NCBI GenBank assembly: GCA_016190995.1
Contig: JACPPN010000222.1
Location: 1 to 41,081 of the forward strand
DNA: 41,081 nucleotides
Direction of reading: 5' to 3'
Source of the DNA: Acidobacteriota bacterium
GTDB lineage: Bacteria > Acidobacteriota > Vicinamibacteria > Vicinamibacterales > JACPPN01
The position numbers were made by a program, and so were the translations under genes. Positions 20,974 to 31,926 of the stretch are shown here, piece after piece. The notes beneath the pieces are model-generated. The model saw only the letters and a list, made by a program, of their open reading frames with translations. It did not search any database and was not told where the DNA came from. Numbering within the stretch: the stretch's first letter is position 1; each line of letters opens with the position of its first letter.

Positions 20974-21138
20974 GAGCACCACCCTAGACAGCTTCCAAGG
21001 CTCGATGCGGATACAGCAATCGCGTCGTGGTGGTGCGCCTTGAAGCCGTCTCAGACCCCGCACAGCGGGGCGGAACGACTGCCCCTCGCAATGAAGATCG
21101 GCCGCGACGCGTTCCTGCACGGCCGCGCTTCGCGGCGG

Positions 21139-21546
21139 CTACGGGATAGGGACGAGGGTGACCTCGTGGAAGTTCCGCGGCGTGAGGCGATACGCTCGCA
21201 CGGCGCCCTCTGGCTCAGCCAGCGAGACGATGAGGTGCAGGAAGCTCGAGTCGTTCGATTCCGCCAGATCGCGCGCCGACGGGATGGCCGAAGACGAGGG
21301 GTGCGAGTGGTAGGCACCCACCACCTCGAGACCGGCCGCGCGCGCGGCCCGGATCGCGGCAAAGTGATCCCCCGGATCGATGCGGTAGCGCGACGTGCTC
21401 TCCCAGAGGTTGCGCGCCCGAACCGACCGGACGATTCGTTCGGGGGTGCCGGCCAGGAGGCCGCAGCATTCCAGCGGCGCTTCCGCTCTCGCGTGCGCGA
21501 TGAGATCCTGGAGAACCGCCCGATCGACTTCAATCCGTTCCGTCAC
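21139..21546 (-). CDS. M67-family (JAB/MPN) metalloprotease
   Basis: EAPLECCGLLAG...VVGAYHSHPSSSAIPSARDLAES (E...HxHPx(n)SxxD, JAMM motif). GTG start inferred at 21546. Confidence 0.88.
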   Translation of the reverse strand: MTERIEVDRAVLQDLIAHARAEAPLECCGLLAGTPERIVRSVRARNLWESTSRYRIDPGDHFAAIRAARAAGLEVVGAYHSHPSSSAIPSARDLAESNDSSFLHLIVSLAEPEGAVRAYRLTPRNFHEVTLVPIP

Positions 21547-21599
21547 TCCGGCGTCCCGGGCCGGGCCGGCACAGCAGTTGAAATCCGCTGGCGGCCACC

Positions 21600-22805
21600 T
21601 CAGGCCGCAGCAGCTTCTCGTGCTGAAGAGATCGCCTCGACGACCATCGCGATCCCCATGCCGCCCCCAATGCACAACGCTGCGAGCCCGTATCGGCCGC
21701 CGCGCGCATGAAGCGCGTAGATGAGCGTCGTGAGAATACGGGCACCGCTCGCGCCAATCGGATGCCCGAGCGCTATCGCCCCGCCATTCACGTTGACACG
21801 GGACACGTCCAGTCTCAGCTCACGGGCGACCGCGAGCGACTGCGCCGCAAAGGCCTCGTTGAGCTCGAACAGATCGATGTCGTCGGCGGTGAGGCTCGCC
21901 CGCTCGAGCGCCTTCGTGACCGCCGACACCGGCCCCATCCCCATGATCATCGGGTCGACTCCGGTGGACGCGTACGCGACGATACGCGCGAGCGGCGTCC
22001 GGCCGAGCGCGTTGGCGCGCGTATCGCTCGCAACGACGAGCGCCGCCGCGCCGTCATTGATGCCCGACGCGTTGCCCGCCGTGACCGCGCCCTCTTTCCT
22101 GAACGCGGCCTTGAGGCGGCTGAGCGCCGCCGCGGTCGTTCCCGGGCGCGGGTATTCGTCTCTCTCCACGCGCAGCGGCGGTCCCTTGCGCTGAGGTACA
22201 TCGACGGCCACGATTTCCTGCGCGAACGCGCCGCCCGCCATCGCGCGTTCCGCGCGCTGCTGGCTCTGGGCGGCGAACACATCCTGATCCTCGCGCGACA
22301 CGCCGTAGCGGCTCGCGATTTCCTCCGCCGTCACGCCCATGTGACACGAGTTGATGGCGCAGGTCAAACCCTCCCCGAGCATCGAATCGACCGCCTCAGC
22401 CGTGCCCATACGCAGGCCCCAGCGGGCGCCTTTCAGCAGGTACGGCGCGTTGCTCATCGATTCGCTCCCGCCGGCTACGATCACATCGACGTAGCCGATC
22501 CCGATCGCTTCGACCGCGTGCACCACCGCCTGCAGCCCGGATCCACAAACCCGGTTGACCGTCTCGGCCGGCACCTCGACGGGCAGGCCGGCCTTGAGGG
22601 CGGCCTGGCGTGCGACGTTCATCCCTGCACCCGCCTGCAGGACGCACCCCATGATGACGTCGCCGACCTCGCCCGCTTTCACGCCAGCTCGCGCGATGGC
22701 CTCCCTGATCGCGACGGCGCCGAGATCCACGGCGCTCAGGTCTTTGAACGCCCCGCCGAATGATCCGATTGGAGTGCGACAAGCGCTCAGAATGACTGTG
22801 TTCAT
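21600..22805 (-). CDS. Acetyl-CoA acetyltransferase (thiolase)
   Basis: [70 protein letters not shown]. Confidence 0.96.
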   Translation of the reverse strand: MNTVILSACRTPIGSFGGAFKDLSAVDLGAVAIREAIARAGVKAGEVGDVIMGCVLQAGAGMNVARQAALKAGLPVEVPAETVNRVCGSGLQAVVHAVEAIGIGYVDVIVAGGSESMSNAPYLLKGARWGLRMGTAEAVDSMLGEGLTCAINSCHMGVTAEEIASRYGVSREDQDVFAAQSQQRAERAMAGGAFAQEIVAVDVPQRKGPPLRVERDEYPRPGTTAAALSRLKAAFRKEGAVTAGNASGINDGAAALVVASDTRANALGRTPLARIVAYASTGVDPMIMGMGPVSAVTKALERASLTADDIDLFELNEAFAAQSLAVARELRLDVSRVNVNGGAIALGHPIGASGARILTTLIYALHARGGRYGLAALCIGGGMGIAMVVEAISSAREAAAA

Positions 22806-22852
22806 GTTGGTAGTTGGACAGGTCTGGATGGCCGACAGCGGCATGCAGGAAG

Positions 22853-23500
22853 TCAGAAACTTCCCGCTTCCTTGTCGACCTTCAGTTCAGGTTCGGTGGC
22901 TCCCCTGACGGCCTCGAGCGTCGTGTCCGATGCAACCTCACGAAGCACCAGTCCGCCATCGGTGACCTCGATCACCGCCATGTCGGTGACGATGAGGTTC
23001 ACGACCTTGACGCCGGTGAGCGGCAGCCCGCACTTCTTGAGAATCTTGGGCTTCCCGTCCCGCGCGGTGTGCTCCATCGCGACGATGACTCGCTTCGCCC
23101 CCGCGACGAGGTCCATCGCGCCGCCCATCCCCTTGACCATCTTGCCCGGAATCATCCAGTTCGCGAGGTTGCCTTCCTGGTCGACCTGCAGGGCGCCCAG
23201 GACGGTGATGTCGATGTGCCCGCCCCTCACCATGGCGAACGATTCCGCGCTGTTGAAGTACGAGCAACCGGACGACTCGGTGACGGTTTCTTTTCCTGCG
23301 TTGATCAGATCGGGATCGACCTGGGATTCCCGCGGATACGGCCCCACACCGAGCATGCCGTTCTCGGAATGCAGGATGATGTCGATGCCCGGCGGGACGT
23401 AGTTGGCGACGAGCGTCGGCATCCCGATTCCGAGATTCACGTAGTCGCCGTCCTTCAGCTCCTGGGCCACACGCCTCACGATGCGTTCACGCTTGTCCAC
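22853..23500 (-). CDS. scoB: 3-oxoacid CoA-transferase subunit B
   Basis: [50 protein letters not shown]. Confidence 0.95.
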   Translation of the reverse strand: MDKRERIVRRVAQELKDGDYVNLGIGMPTLVANYVPPGIDIILHSENGMLGVGPYPRESQVDPDLINAGKETVTESSGCSYFNSAESFAMVRGGHIDITVLGALQVDQEGNLANWMIPGKMVKGMGGAMDLVAGAKRVIVAMEHTARDGKPKILKKCGLPLTGVKVVNLIVTDMAVIEVTDGGLVLREVASDTTLEAVRGATEPELKVDKEAGSF

Positions 23501-23515
23501 GGCAGGTCCTCGCTC

Positions 23516-24208
23516 TCAGGAGACAACAGTCCGCTTCTCGATGCGCTTTTCGTAGCCTTCGCCCTGGAAGATGTGCTGGACGAAGATGCCATGCGTCACG
23601 ATGGCCTCCGGATCGAGCTCGCCCGGCTCGACGAGCTCCTCCACCTCGGCAATCGTGATGCGGCCCGCCGTCGCCATCATCGGGTTGAAGTTTCTCGTGG
23701 TCTTCCGATACACGAGGTTGCCGAGAGAATCGCCCTGGTACGCCTTGACGAAGGCGAAGTCCGCCTTGAGCGGCATCTCGAGCACGTAGTGGGTGCCGTC
23801 GATGACGCGCGTCTCCTTGCCCTCGGCGACGAGCGTTCCGTGGCCGGTGGGCGTGTAGAAGCCGCCAATGCCGGCGCCGCCCGCGCGAATGCGCTCGGCG
23901 AACGTGCCCTGCGGCACGAGCTCCACCTCGAGCTCGCCGGCGATGAATTGCCGTTCGAACTCCTGGTTCTCCCCGACGTATGTGGAGATCATCTTCTTCA
24001 CCTGACGCGTTTTCAGCAGGATGCCGATGCCGTAGTCGTCAACGCCCGCGTTGTTGCTGATAATGGTCAGGTTGCGCGTACCGCGCCGATGAAGCGCTTT
24101 GATGAGATTCTCGGGAATGCCGCAGAGACCGAAGCCGCCCATCATGACGCTCGCGCCGTCCGGGACCAGCGCGACGGCGGCGTCGGCACCGGCAATGACT
24201 TTGTTCAT
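23516..24208 (-). CDS. scoA: 3-oxoacid CoA-transferase subunit A
   Basis: VPDGASVMMGGFGLCGIPENLIKALHRRGTRNLTIISNNAGVDDYGIGILL; VELVPQGTFAERIRAGGAGIGGFYTPTG. Confidence 0.95.
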   Translation of the reverse strand: MNKVIAGADAAVALVPDGASVMMGGFGLCGIPENLIKALHRRGTRNLTIISNNAGVDDYGIGILLKTRQVKKMISTYVGENQEFERQFIAGELEVELVPQGTFAERIRAGGAGIGGFYTPTGHGTLVAEGKETRVIDGTHYVLEMPLKADFAFVKAYQGDSLGNLVYRKTTRNFNPMMATAGRITIAEVEELVEPGELDPEAIVTHGIFVQHIFQGEGYEKRIEKRTVVS

Positions 24209-24216
24209 GGCGCTAA

Positions 24217-24387
24217 TTATAGTCGGCCGCGCGACAGCACGCAGGCGTCATCGCCGCGCAGCGTGTAGAACGACGGCGGACGTTCGAGGACGCGCTCGAA
24301 TCGCGGGGACGGCTCGACGACCCGTGCCGGCTGAAGATCGAAGGGCGCCGTCATCTGGAGATAAGTCCTGAGGGCCGGGAGCTCCAT
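24217..24387 (-). pseudogene. 56-aa ORF coupled to the tyrA stop; possible N-terminal remnant of a GNAT-type acetyltransferase
   Basis: MELPALRTYLQMTAPFDLQPARVVEPSPRFERVLERPPSFYTLRGDDACVLSRGRL. ATG overlaps the tyrA TGA; the C-terminus appears truncated. Confidence 0.35.
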
Positions 24388-25304
24388 CAGACCTCCGGTG
24401 GCGTGTCGCGCCCGGCCATCAGGCGCTCGCGCCATTGATTGGCCGAGACGAAAACCTCGTCGATGGTGTCCCGCGCGTCCAGCCCGTCGCGAAGCGCCTG
24501 CAGTTCCTCGATGAACTCGTCCAACACGCCCCCGACGAAATCGGCATTCGTCCGGAGCACGTCGGCCCAGACTGCCGCCGAGCTCGAAGCCAGCCGGGTC
24601 GTATCGGCAAGGCCGCGCCCGCTCAGTCGCAGTCCGTCAACGCCAGCCTGCTCTCCCACGACGTGCATGAGCGCGCTCGCCACGAGCTGGGGCAGATGGC
24701 TGATGGAGGCGAGCACGCGGTCGTGCTCGACCGCTGTCATGACGCTCGGCGTGGAGCCCAGCGCGCTGGCGAACGCCATCAGCTGCTCGAGCGCGGCACC
24801 CGCCCGATCCGAATCGGGCGTAAAAATCCACGGCCGCCCGGTGAAGAGATCGGACCTGGCGAACTCGATGCCGTGTTTCGCGGCGCCGCCGAGCGGATGC
24901 CCGCCCACGAAGGTGAAGCGGGCCGGCAGGGACCGCGCGGCCTCGACGACACGGCGCTTGGTGCTTCCCACGTCGGTCACGACGGTGGGCTTGTCGATTT
25001 GCTCGGGAAGCTTTTCGAGCAGCGCGATGTTCTCGAGAACCGGCGCCGCGAGGATCACGAGGTCCGCCTCCGACGTCACAATCAGATCGTCGGCCGCGAC
25101 GTCGATGGCGTGAAGCACCATCGCCTTCTCGAGGACCGACTTGTCGTCCACGGCAATGACGAGCGATGCGGGCCAGCGCTGGCGGCACGCCAGCGCGATC
25201 GAGCCGCCAATCAGACCCAGACCGATGATCGCGACCTTCTCGAAGATCGGCGGCGGGTCCGGCGCCTTCCCCGGCTGGATGACCGGCAGGACGCGATCAG
25301 GCAT
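24387..25304 (-). CDS. tyrA: Prephenate dehydrogenase
   Basis: VAIIGLGLIGGSIALACRQRWP; VVTDVGSTKRRVVEAARSL; FVGGHPLGGAAKHGIEFARSDLFTGRPWIFTP. Confidence 0.92.
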   Translation of the reverse strand: MPDRVLPVIQPGKAPDPPPIFEKVAIIGLGLIGGSIALACRQRWPASLVIAVDDKSVLEKAMVLHAIDVAADDLIVTSEADLVILAAPVLENIALLEKLPEQIDKPTVVTDVGSTKRRVVEAARSLPARFTFVGGHPLGGAAKHGIEFARSDLFTGRPWIFTPDSDRAGAALEQLMAFASALGSTPSVMTAVEHDRVLASISHLPQLVASALMHVVGEQAGVDGLRLSGRGLADTTRLASSSAAVWADVLRTNADFVGGVLDEFIEELQALRDGLDARDTIDEVFVSANQWRERLMAGRDTPPEV

Positions 25305-25333
25305 GGTGCTTGACTGGCGTCACCCTTGGGACG

Positions 25334-26383
25334 CTAATGTCCCCACCCTCGACGCGCGACCGGCTCCAGACAGATGCTCCGGCCGATGGCCGGCGCAATG
25401 ATCCGCAGCTCCGCCATCAAGCGATCGAACTGCGACGGGAACATCGACTGCGCCCCGTCGCTCAGCGCGTGATCGGGGTCGCAATGGACCTCGATGAGGA
25501 GGCCGTCGGCGCCCGCCGCGACGGCCGCCCGTGCCATCGGTGCCACTTTGTCCCTGCGGCCCGTGCCGTGGCTGGGATCGACGATGATCGGCAAATGGCT
25601 GAGTTTCTTGACGACCGGAATCGCCGAGATGTCCAGCGTATTGCGCGTGTAGCTCTCGAACGTCCGGATCCCGCGCTCACAGAGAATCACGTCCTGATTG
25701 CCGCCCGCCAGGACGTACTCGGCCGAGAGCAGCCATTCTTCGATGGTGGCCGAGATCCCGCGCTTGAGCAGCACCGGCTTGCGGCTGCGTCCCAGCTCGC
25801 GCAGCAGCGTGAAATTCTGCATGTTGCGCGCGCCGACCTGAAGGATGTCGGCGTACTGCTCGACCTGCTCAATCTGGCTCACATCCATGACCTCCGAGAC
25901 GAGCTTCAGCTGGTGCGCGTCGGCCGCGCCGCGCAGCATCTGAAGACCGGCCTCGCCGAGACCCTGAAAGCTGTAGGGAGAGCTGCGCGGCTTGAAGGCG
26001 CCGCCACGCAGGATCTTCGCGCCCGCCCGCTTCACCGCGGCCGCCGTGGTGTTGACCTGCGTTTCGCTCTCCGCCGAGCAAGGTCCCGCCATCACGATGA
26101 CCTCGTCACCCCCGATCCTCACATCGTCGACCGCGACGACCGTCCCGTCCGGCTTGAAGGTGCGGCTGGCCAGCTTGTAGGGCTCGGTGATGCGAAGCAC
26201 TTCGTGCACGCCGTCGAGCACCTCCACGAGACGCGGGTCGGCCTCCCGATTACCGCCGACGGCACCGATGACGGTGCGTAGCGCGCCTGTGGAACGATGC
26301 ACGTCGAATCCCATCTCGGTGAGCTGCGCGATGACGTGCTGGATCTGCTCCTCTGTCGCCCGCTCCTCCATCACGACCACCAT
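25334..26383 (-). CDS. aroF: 3-deoxy-7-phosphoheptulonate (DAHP) synthase, type Ib-like with N-terminal regulatory domain
   Basis: VIVMAGPCSAESETQV; LRGGAFKPRSSPYSFQGLGEAGLQML; VLLKRGISATIEEWLLSAEYVLAGGNQDVILCERGIRTFE; DPSHGTGRRDKV. Confidence 0.95.
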   Translation of the reverse strand: MVVVMEERATEEQIQHVIAQLTEMGFDVHRSTGALRTVIGAVGGNREADPRLVEVLDGVHEVLRITEPYKLASRTFKPDGTVVAVDDVRIGGDEVIVMAGPCSAESETQVNTTAAAVKRAGAKILRGGAFKPRSSPYSFQGLGEAGLQMLRGAADAHQLKLVSEVMDVSQIEQVEQYADILQVGARNMQNFTLLRELGRSRKPVLLKRGISATIEEWLLSAEYVLAGGNQDVILCERGIRTFESYTRNTLDISAIPVVKKLSHLPIIVDPSHGTGRRDKVAPMARAAVAAGADGLLIEVHCDPDHALSDGAQSMFPSQFDRLMAELRIIAPAIGRSICLEPVARRGWGH

Positions 26384-26410
26384 GGTGGGTACTCCTTTAC
26401 TTTCTGCCTG

Positions 26411-26779
26411 TTATGCGTCTTCCGGCGTCGAGGCGCCGGCGGTGTGTTGCTGGGCGAGTCGTTCGAGCCGCCGCGCCTCGTCGATGATCCGCTCGAAGAG
26501 CCGCGTGATGGCCTCGAGCGTCAGCGGCCCCTGATTCACGCTGCGCACGTGTCGCAGCACCTGGCTTTCGCGTTCGGGCTGATAAATCTCCAGTCCGAGA
26601 CTCTGTTTCAGCGCGCCGATGTCGAGCGCACAGCTTGCGCGCTCGTTGAGCAATGCCACGAGCGCTTCATCGAGCTCGTCGATGCGTGCGCGCAACTTGT
26701 CCATCTGTTCGAGGCCTCCCGAAAGGCGGTCGACCGCGGCGTCGTTCGGCACCGCCGTCACATCCGGATCGTGCGTCAT
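26411..26779 (-). CDS. Chorismate mutase (AroQ-type)
   Basis: LRARIDELDEALVALLNERASCALDIGALKQSLGLEIYQPERESQVLRHV. ATG overlaps the trpA stop. Confidence 0.9.
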   Translation of the reverse strand: MTHDPDVTAVPNDAAVDRLSGGLEQMDKLRARIDELDEALVALLNERASCALDIGALKQSLGLEIYQPERESQVLRHVRSVNQGPLTLEAITRLFERIIDEARRLERLAQQHTAGASTPEDA

Positions 26780-27573
26780 GTGGCGCTCGCGCCCTTGAGC
26801 CATTGTACGTAGCCTTCGAGGTTCTTCGTGAGGTCCGGCGAGTCAGCGTCGCGCTCGATCATGTTGACCAACGCGCTTCCCACCACCGCCGCGTCCGCCC
26901 ACCGGCCGACTTCGGCGACGTGCTCGGGCCGGGAGATGCCGAACCCGACCGCAACCGGCAGGGCCGTGATTGCCCGAATCCGCGCCACGAGCTCCTGCGC
27001 GCCCACTGCGAGCCGATCGCGCGCGCCGGTGACCCCGAGTCGCGAGATGCCGTACAGAAACCCGCTGCCCAGCGACGCGGCCTTCCGGATCCTCTCGGTT
27101 GTGGTCGTCGGGCTCAGAAGGAAAATGAGATCGAGACCGGCGCTCGCCAGGCGCTCGCGCAAGCCGCCGGCCTCTTCAATCGGCAGGTCCAGCACGAGCG
27201 CGCCGTCGGCGCCGACCTCTGCCGCACGTCTGACGAAGGCCTCCACCCCGTAGCGCAAGACCGGGTTCGCGTATGTGAACAGAACGATCGGCGCCTGAAT
27301 CACGCGCCGTACATTGCCGACCAGGGCAAGCGTGGAGGCGAGCGTCGTTCCGGCCGCGAGAGCGCGTTGGGAGGCGCGCTGGATCACTGGACCGTCTGCC
27401 AGCGGATCCGAAAAGGGTATCCCGACCTCGAGGATGTCTGCGCCGGCGCGATCGAGCGCCTGAAGGATCATCGCGGACCTCGCCGCGTCGGGATCGCCGG
27501 CCGTCACATAGGTCACGAGACCGGGTCGTCCGGTTGTGCGAAGGGCGCTGAAGCGTTCGGCAATTCGCGACAT
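26776..27573 (-). CDS. trpA: Tryptophan synthase alpha subunit
   Basis: GLVTYVTAGDPDAARSAMILQALDRAGADILEVGIPFSDPLADGPVIQRASQRAL; VLDLPIEEAG. Confidence 0.96.
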   Translation of the reverse strand: MSRIAERFSALRTTGRPGLVTYVTAGDPDAARSAMILQALDRAGADILEVGIPFSDPLADGPVIQRASQRALAAGTTLASTLALVGNVRRVIQAPIVLFTYANPVLRYGVEAFVRRAAEVGADGALVLDLPIEEAGGLRERLASAGLDLIFLLSPTTTTERIRKAASLGSGFLYGISRLGVTGARDRLAVGAQELVARIRAITALPVAVGFGISRPEHVAEVGRWADAAVVGSALVNMIERDADSPDLTKNLEGYVQWLKGASAT

Positions 27574-27587
27574 CGGTTCGATCGTCC

Positions 27588-28810
<1,223 letters not shown>

Positions 28811-28814
<4 letters not shown>

Positions 28815-29461
28815 GGCAATCCTCCGCATGCGATCCCGGTCGCGTCCAACACGGCACGAAAGAACGCACGCAGCTTCGCGGAGTCTTTCACGCCGGGCGC
28901 CGCCTCGACGCCCGACGCCGCGTCGACCCCGTATGGCGCGACCGTGCGAATCGCCGCCTGCACGTTGTCCGGGCGCAGCCCGCCAGAGAGCAGTACCCGT
29001 CGGGTCCGCGCGATGCGCGCGGCCGCATGCCAGTCCACCGTCCGTCCCGTCCCGCCCACCAAGACCGGATCGCGGGCGTCGATCAGAAGTGTCACGTGGG
29101 GGGGCCAAGTACAGGCCTCGTCAAGGTCGTCTTGGCCGACGGTCACGGCCTTGATGACGGGCCGCAAGAGGCGGTCGCAGAACTCTCGACCCTCCTGCCC
29201 GTGAAGTTGTACCGCGCCAAGGCCCACGATGCGTGCCACCGACTCCACATGGTCCCGCGCTTGGTTCACGAAAACCCCGATCGGCGTCACCTTGGCGGGC
29301 AGCGTCTCGACGATTCGGGCCGCCGCCTCCGGCTCGATGAATCGCGGGCTCTTCGGCCAGAAGATGAACCCGATCGCCGAGGCGCCCAGCTCCGCCGCAA
29401 GCCACGCATCTTCGGCGCGCGTGACGCCGCAGATCTTCACCCGCACCGGCCGGCCGTTCAC
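28811..29461 (-). CDS. trpF: Phosphoribosylanthranilate isomerase
   Basis: [79 protein letters not shown]. Confidence 0.95.
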
Positions 29462-30348
29462 GAAGGCTTCCTTACAGTGTCAGCTTCGGCCGTTTCCTCT
29501 CGGCAATCCTCCGCCATTGGCCAACGCCCGTCAGCGCGGGCCAGTAGCTCGGCGAGCGCGTCGCCCGGGTCAGGTTGCGTCAGGAGAGATTCGCCTACCA
29601 GGAACGCGTCGTACTTCAAGGCCCGGAGCGCCCGCAGATCGTCAGCGTGGCGAATCCCGCTCTCCGCCACAGCCATCAACTCGTCTGGGATTCGGGCCGC
29701 TAGCTGTTCCGACGCGCCCCGATCGACCGCAAGCGTTCGAAGATTGCGATTGTTGACGCCGACCAGGCGTGTGCCGGCCGCAATCGCCCGATCGAGCTCC
29801 ATCGCGTCGTGCACCTCAACGAGCGTTCCGAGGCCCAATTCGTGCGCCAGTATCAAGAGCGCCCTCAGCTCGTCATCGGCCAGGGCCGCCACGATCAGCA
29901 GGATCGCATCGGCGCCCGACGCCGCCGATTCGAACACCTGATACGGGGTGACGATGAAATCTTTTCGCAGAAGCGGCAGACGGGTAGCCTCGCGAACCTG
30001 GCGCAGATGCTCGAGCGAGCCGTCGAAGAACGTTGGCTCGGTCAGGACCGAGATGGCGGCGGCACCGGCCCCCTCGTAGGCATGTGCCAGGCGCGCCGCA
30101 TCGTAATCCGTCTTCAGGACGCCACGCGACGGCGATCGTCGCTTGCACTCGGCGATGACGTTGTATCGATCCTGACGCGCGAGCGCGGTCTCCCACAGCA
30201 CGCCACGGGGCCCGGCACGTCGCGCGATGACATCCATGCGTTCCAGTGGCACCCGCTGCGATCGTACGTCGACGATGCGCCGCGTTGCCGCCACAATCGT
30301 CTGGAGCAAATCTGGATCGGTCGCGGCCATGATCCTGGCGTCACCCAT
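29458..30348 (-). CDS. trpC: Indole-3-glycerol phosphate synthase
   Basis: VIAECKRRSPSRGVLKTDYDAARLAHAYEGAGAAAISVLTEPTFFDGSLEHL; LLRKDFIVTPYQVFES; LVGVNNRNLRTLAVD. Confidence 0.96.
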   Translation of the reverse strand: MGDARIMAATDPDLLQTIVAATRRIVDVRSQRVPLERMDVIARRAGPRGVLWETALARQDRYNVIAECKRRSPSRGVLKTDYDAARLAHAYEGAGAAAISVLTEPTFFDGSLEHLRQVREATRLPLLRKDFIVTPYQVFESAASGADAILLIVAALADDELRALLILAHELGLGTLVEVHDAMELDRAIAAGTRLVGVNNRNLRTLAVDRGASEQLAARIPDELMAVAESGIRHADDLRALRALKYDAFLVGESLLTQPDPGDALAELLARADGRWPMAEDCREETAEADTVRKPS

Positions 30349-30349
30349 G

Positions 30350-31363
30350 TCATGCGCTCGCGGACACGCGCACGAGACGGTCGAGCGCCGCGCTCGCGGC
30401 GGCTGAGTCAATCGCCTTGGCGGCTCGGGCGATACCGTCCCGGACCGAATCCGTTCGCCCGGCGATGAAAAGCGCGGCGCCAGCGTTGAGCAGCACGATT
30501 TCCCTGGCCGGACCGCGGTCCCCGGCGAGAACGCCCCGGGCGATGTCGGCGTTCTTAGCGGCATCTCCACCTTTGAGCGCGTCGATCGCTGTCTTGGCGA
30601 CACCGAAGTTGGCCGGATGAATGTAGAACGTGTTCACGACCCCATCGATGCATTCCGACACCTTCGTGTAGCCGGTCGTCGAGATTTCATCGAGCCCATC
30701 GGCGCCGTGCACGACCCATGCGCGCTCCGAGCCGAGCAATGCCAGGGCGCGGGCCACGAGCTCGGCCAGCTCCGGCCGTGGCACGCCGACGAGCTGACGA
30801 ACCGCGCCGGCCGGATTCGTCAGCGGGCCGAGCAAGTTGAATGCGGTACGGACTCCGAGGTCCTTCCTGGCTTGCGCGGCATTGCGCATCGACGGGTGAA
30901 ACGTGGGTGCGAAGAAGAACCCGATTCCGGCCTCTTCGAGACACCGCTCCACGACCTCGGGCCGAGCCCCGACCTTGACACCGAGCGCCTCGAACAGATC
31001 GGCGCTGCCGCACTTGCTCGACACCGATCGATTTCCATGTTTGGCAACGCGCACGCCGCAGCCCGCGAGCACGAGCGCCGCGACCGAGGACACGTTGAAC
31101 GTCCCGGCGCGATCGCCGCCCGTTCCACAGGTATCGAACACGTTCCTATGACTGCCGCTCAGCTTCACCGCGTGAGCGCGCATCATCCGGGCAAGGCCGA
31201 CGAGTTCGGCCGGACGCTCCCCCTTCATCGCGAGCCCGACCAGCAGGCCGGCGATCTGGGCCGGCGCGGCGCAGCCTTCCATGATCGCGCCCATGGCGGC
31301 CGCCGCCTCCTCCGACGTCAGGTCCTCGCGCCGATACAGCTTTTCGATGAGGTCGGCGAACAT
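30350..31363 (-). CDS. trpD: Anthranilate phosphoribosyltransferase
   Basis: FDTCGTGGDRAGTFNVSSVAALVLAGCGVRVAKHGNRSVSSKCGSADLFEALGV; FNLLGPLTNPAGAVRQLVGV. Confidence 0.97.
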   Translation of the reverse strand: MFADLIEKLYRREDLTSEEAAAAMGAIMEGCAAPAQIAGLLVGLAMKGERPAELVGLARMMRAHAVKLSGSHRNVFDTCGTGGDRAGTFNVSSVAALVLAGCGVRVAKHGNRSVSSKCGSADLFEALGVKVGARPEVVERCLEEAGIGFFFAPTFHPSMRNAAQARKDLGVRTAFNLLGPLTNPAGAVRQLVGVPRPELAELVARALALLGSERAWVVHGADGLDEISTTGYTKVSECIDGVVNTFYIHPANFGVAKTAIDALKGGDAAKNADIARGVLAGDRGPAREIVLLNAGAALFIAGRTDSVRDGIARAAKAIDSAAASAALDRLVRVSASA

Positions 31364-31926
31364 CACAGCTCCAGGAAATTCCGCAGGATGCGTCGTCCGG
31401 CGCCGGTCAGGACGGACTCCGGATGAAACTGCACGCCGTGGACGGGCCACGTCCGGTGGCGCAACCCCATCACCGTTCCGTCATCGGCGCGCGCCGCGAG
31501 CTCGAGCGCAGCGGGCCATGGATCCGGCGCGACCACGAGCGAGTGATAGCGGCCGGCTTCAAAGGGGCCGACGAGACCGCGGAACACGCCGCGGGAGTCA
31601 TGCGTGACCATGGACGTCTTGCCGTGCATCAGGGTCGCGGCTCGCACGACCTGTCCACCGAACGCGAGACCGATCGCCTGATGCCCAAGGCACACGCCGA
31701 GGATCGGGATCCGCGCGCCAAGCTGCCGAATGGCCGCGACCGAGACCCCTGCATCTTCCGGACGTCCGGGTCCCGGCGAAATGACGATGCGATCGGGGCG
31801 AAGCGCTTCGATATCCTCGACCGCCAGCTCGTCGTTGCGCTGAACTCGCGGCTCGGCGCCTAGCTCGCCCAACAGCTGGGCGAGGTTGAAGGTAAACGAA
31901 TCGTAGTTGTCGATGAGGAGGACCAC
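31363..31926 (-). CDS. trpG: Anthranilate synthase component II (glutamine amidotransferase)
   Basis: LLIDNYDSFTFNLAQLLGELGAEPRVQRND; ISPGPGRPEDAGVS; ILGVCLGHQAIGLAFGG; GVQFHPESVLT. Confidence 0.97.
   Translation of the reverse strand: MVLLIDNYDSFTFNLAQLLGELGAEPRVQRNDELAVEDIEALRPDRIVISPGPGRPEDAGVSVAAIRQLGARIPILGVCLGHQAIGLAFGGQVVRAATLMHGKTSMVTHDSRGVFRGLVGPFEAGRYHSLVVAPDPWPAALELAARADDGTVMGLRHRTWPVHGVQFHPESVLTGAGRRILRNFLEL

Noticed and set aside
19498-21711. 737-aa plus-strand ORF
   Set aside because: Antisense shadow of the BamA-like and M67 genes; no recognisable domain.
22814-24268. 484-aa plus-strand ORF
   Set aside because: Antisense to scoA/scoB; composition typical of shadow ORFs.
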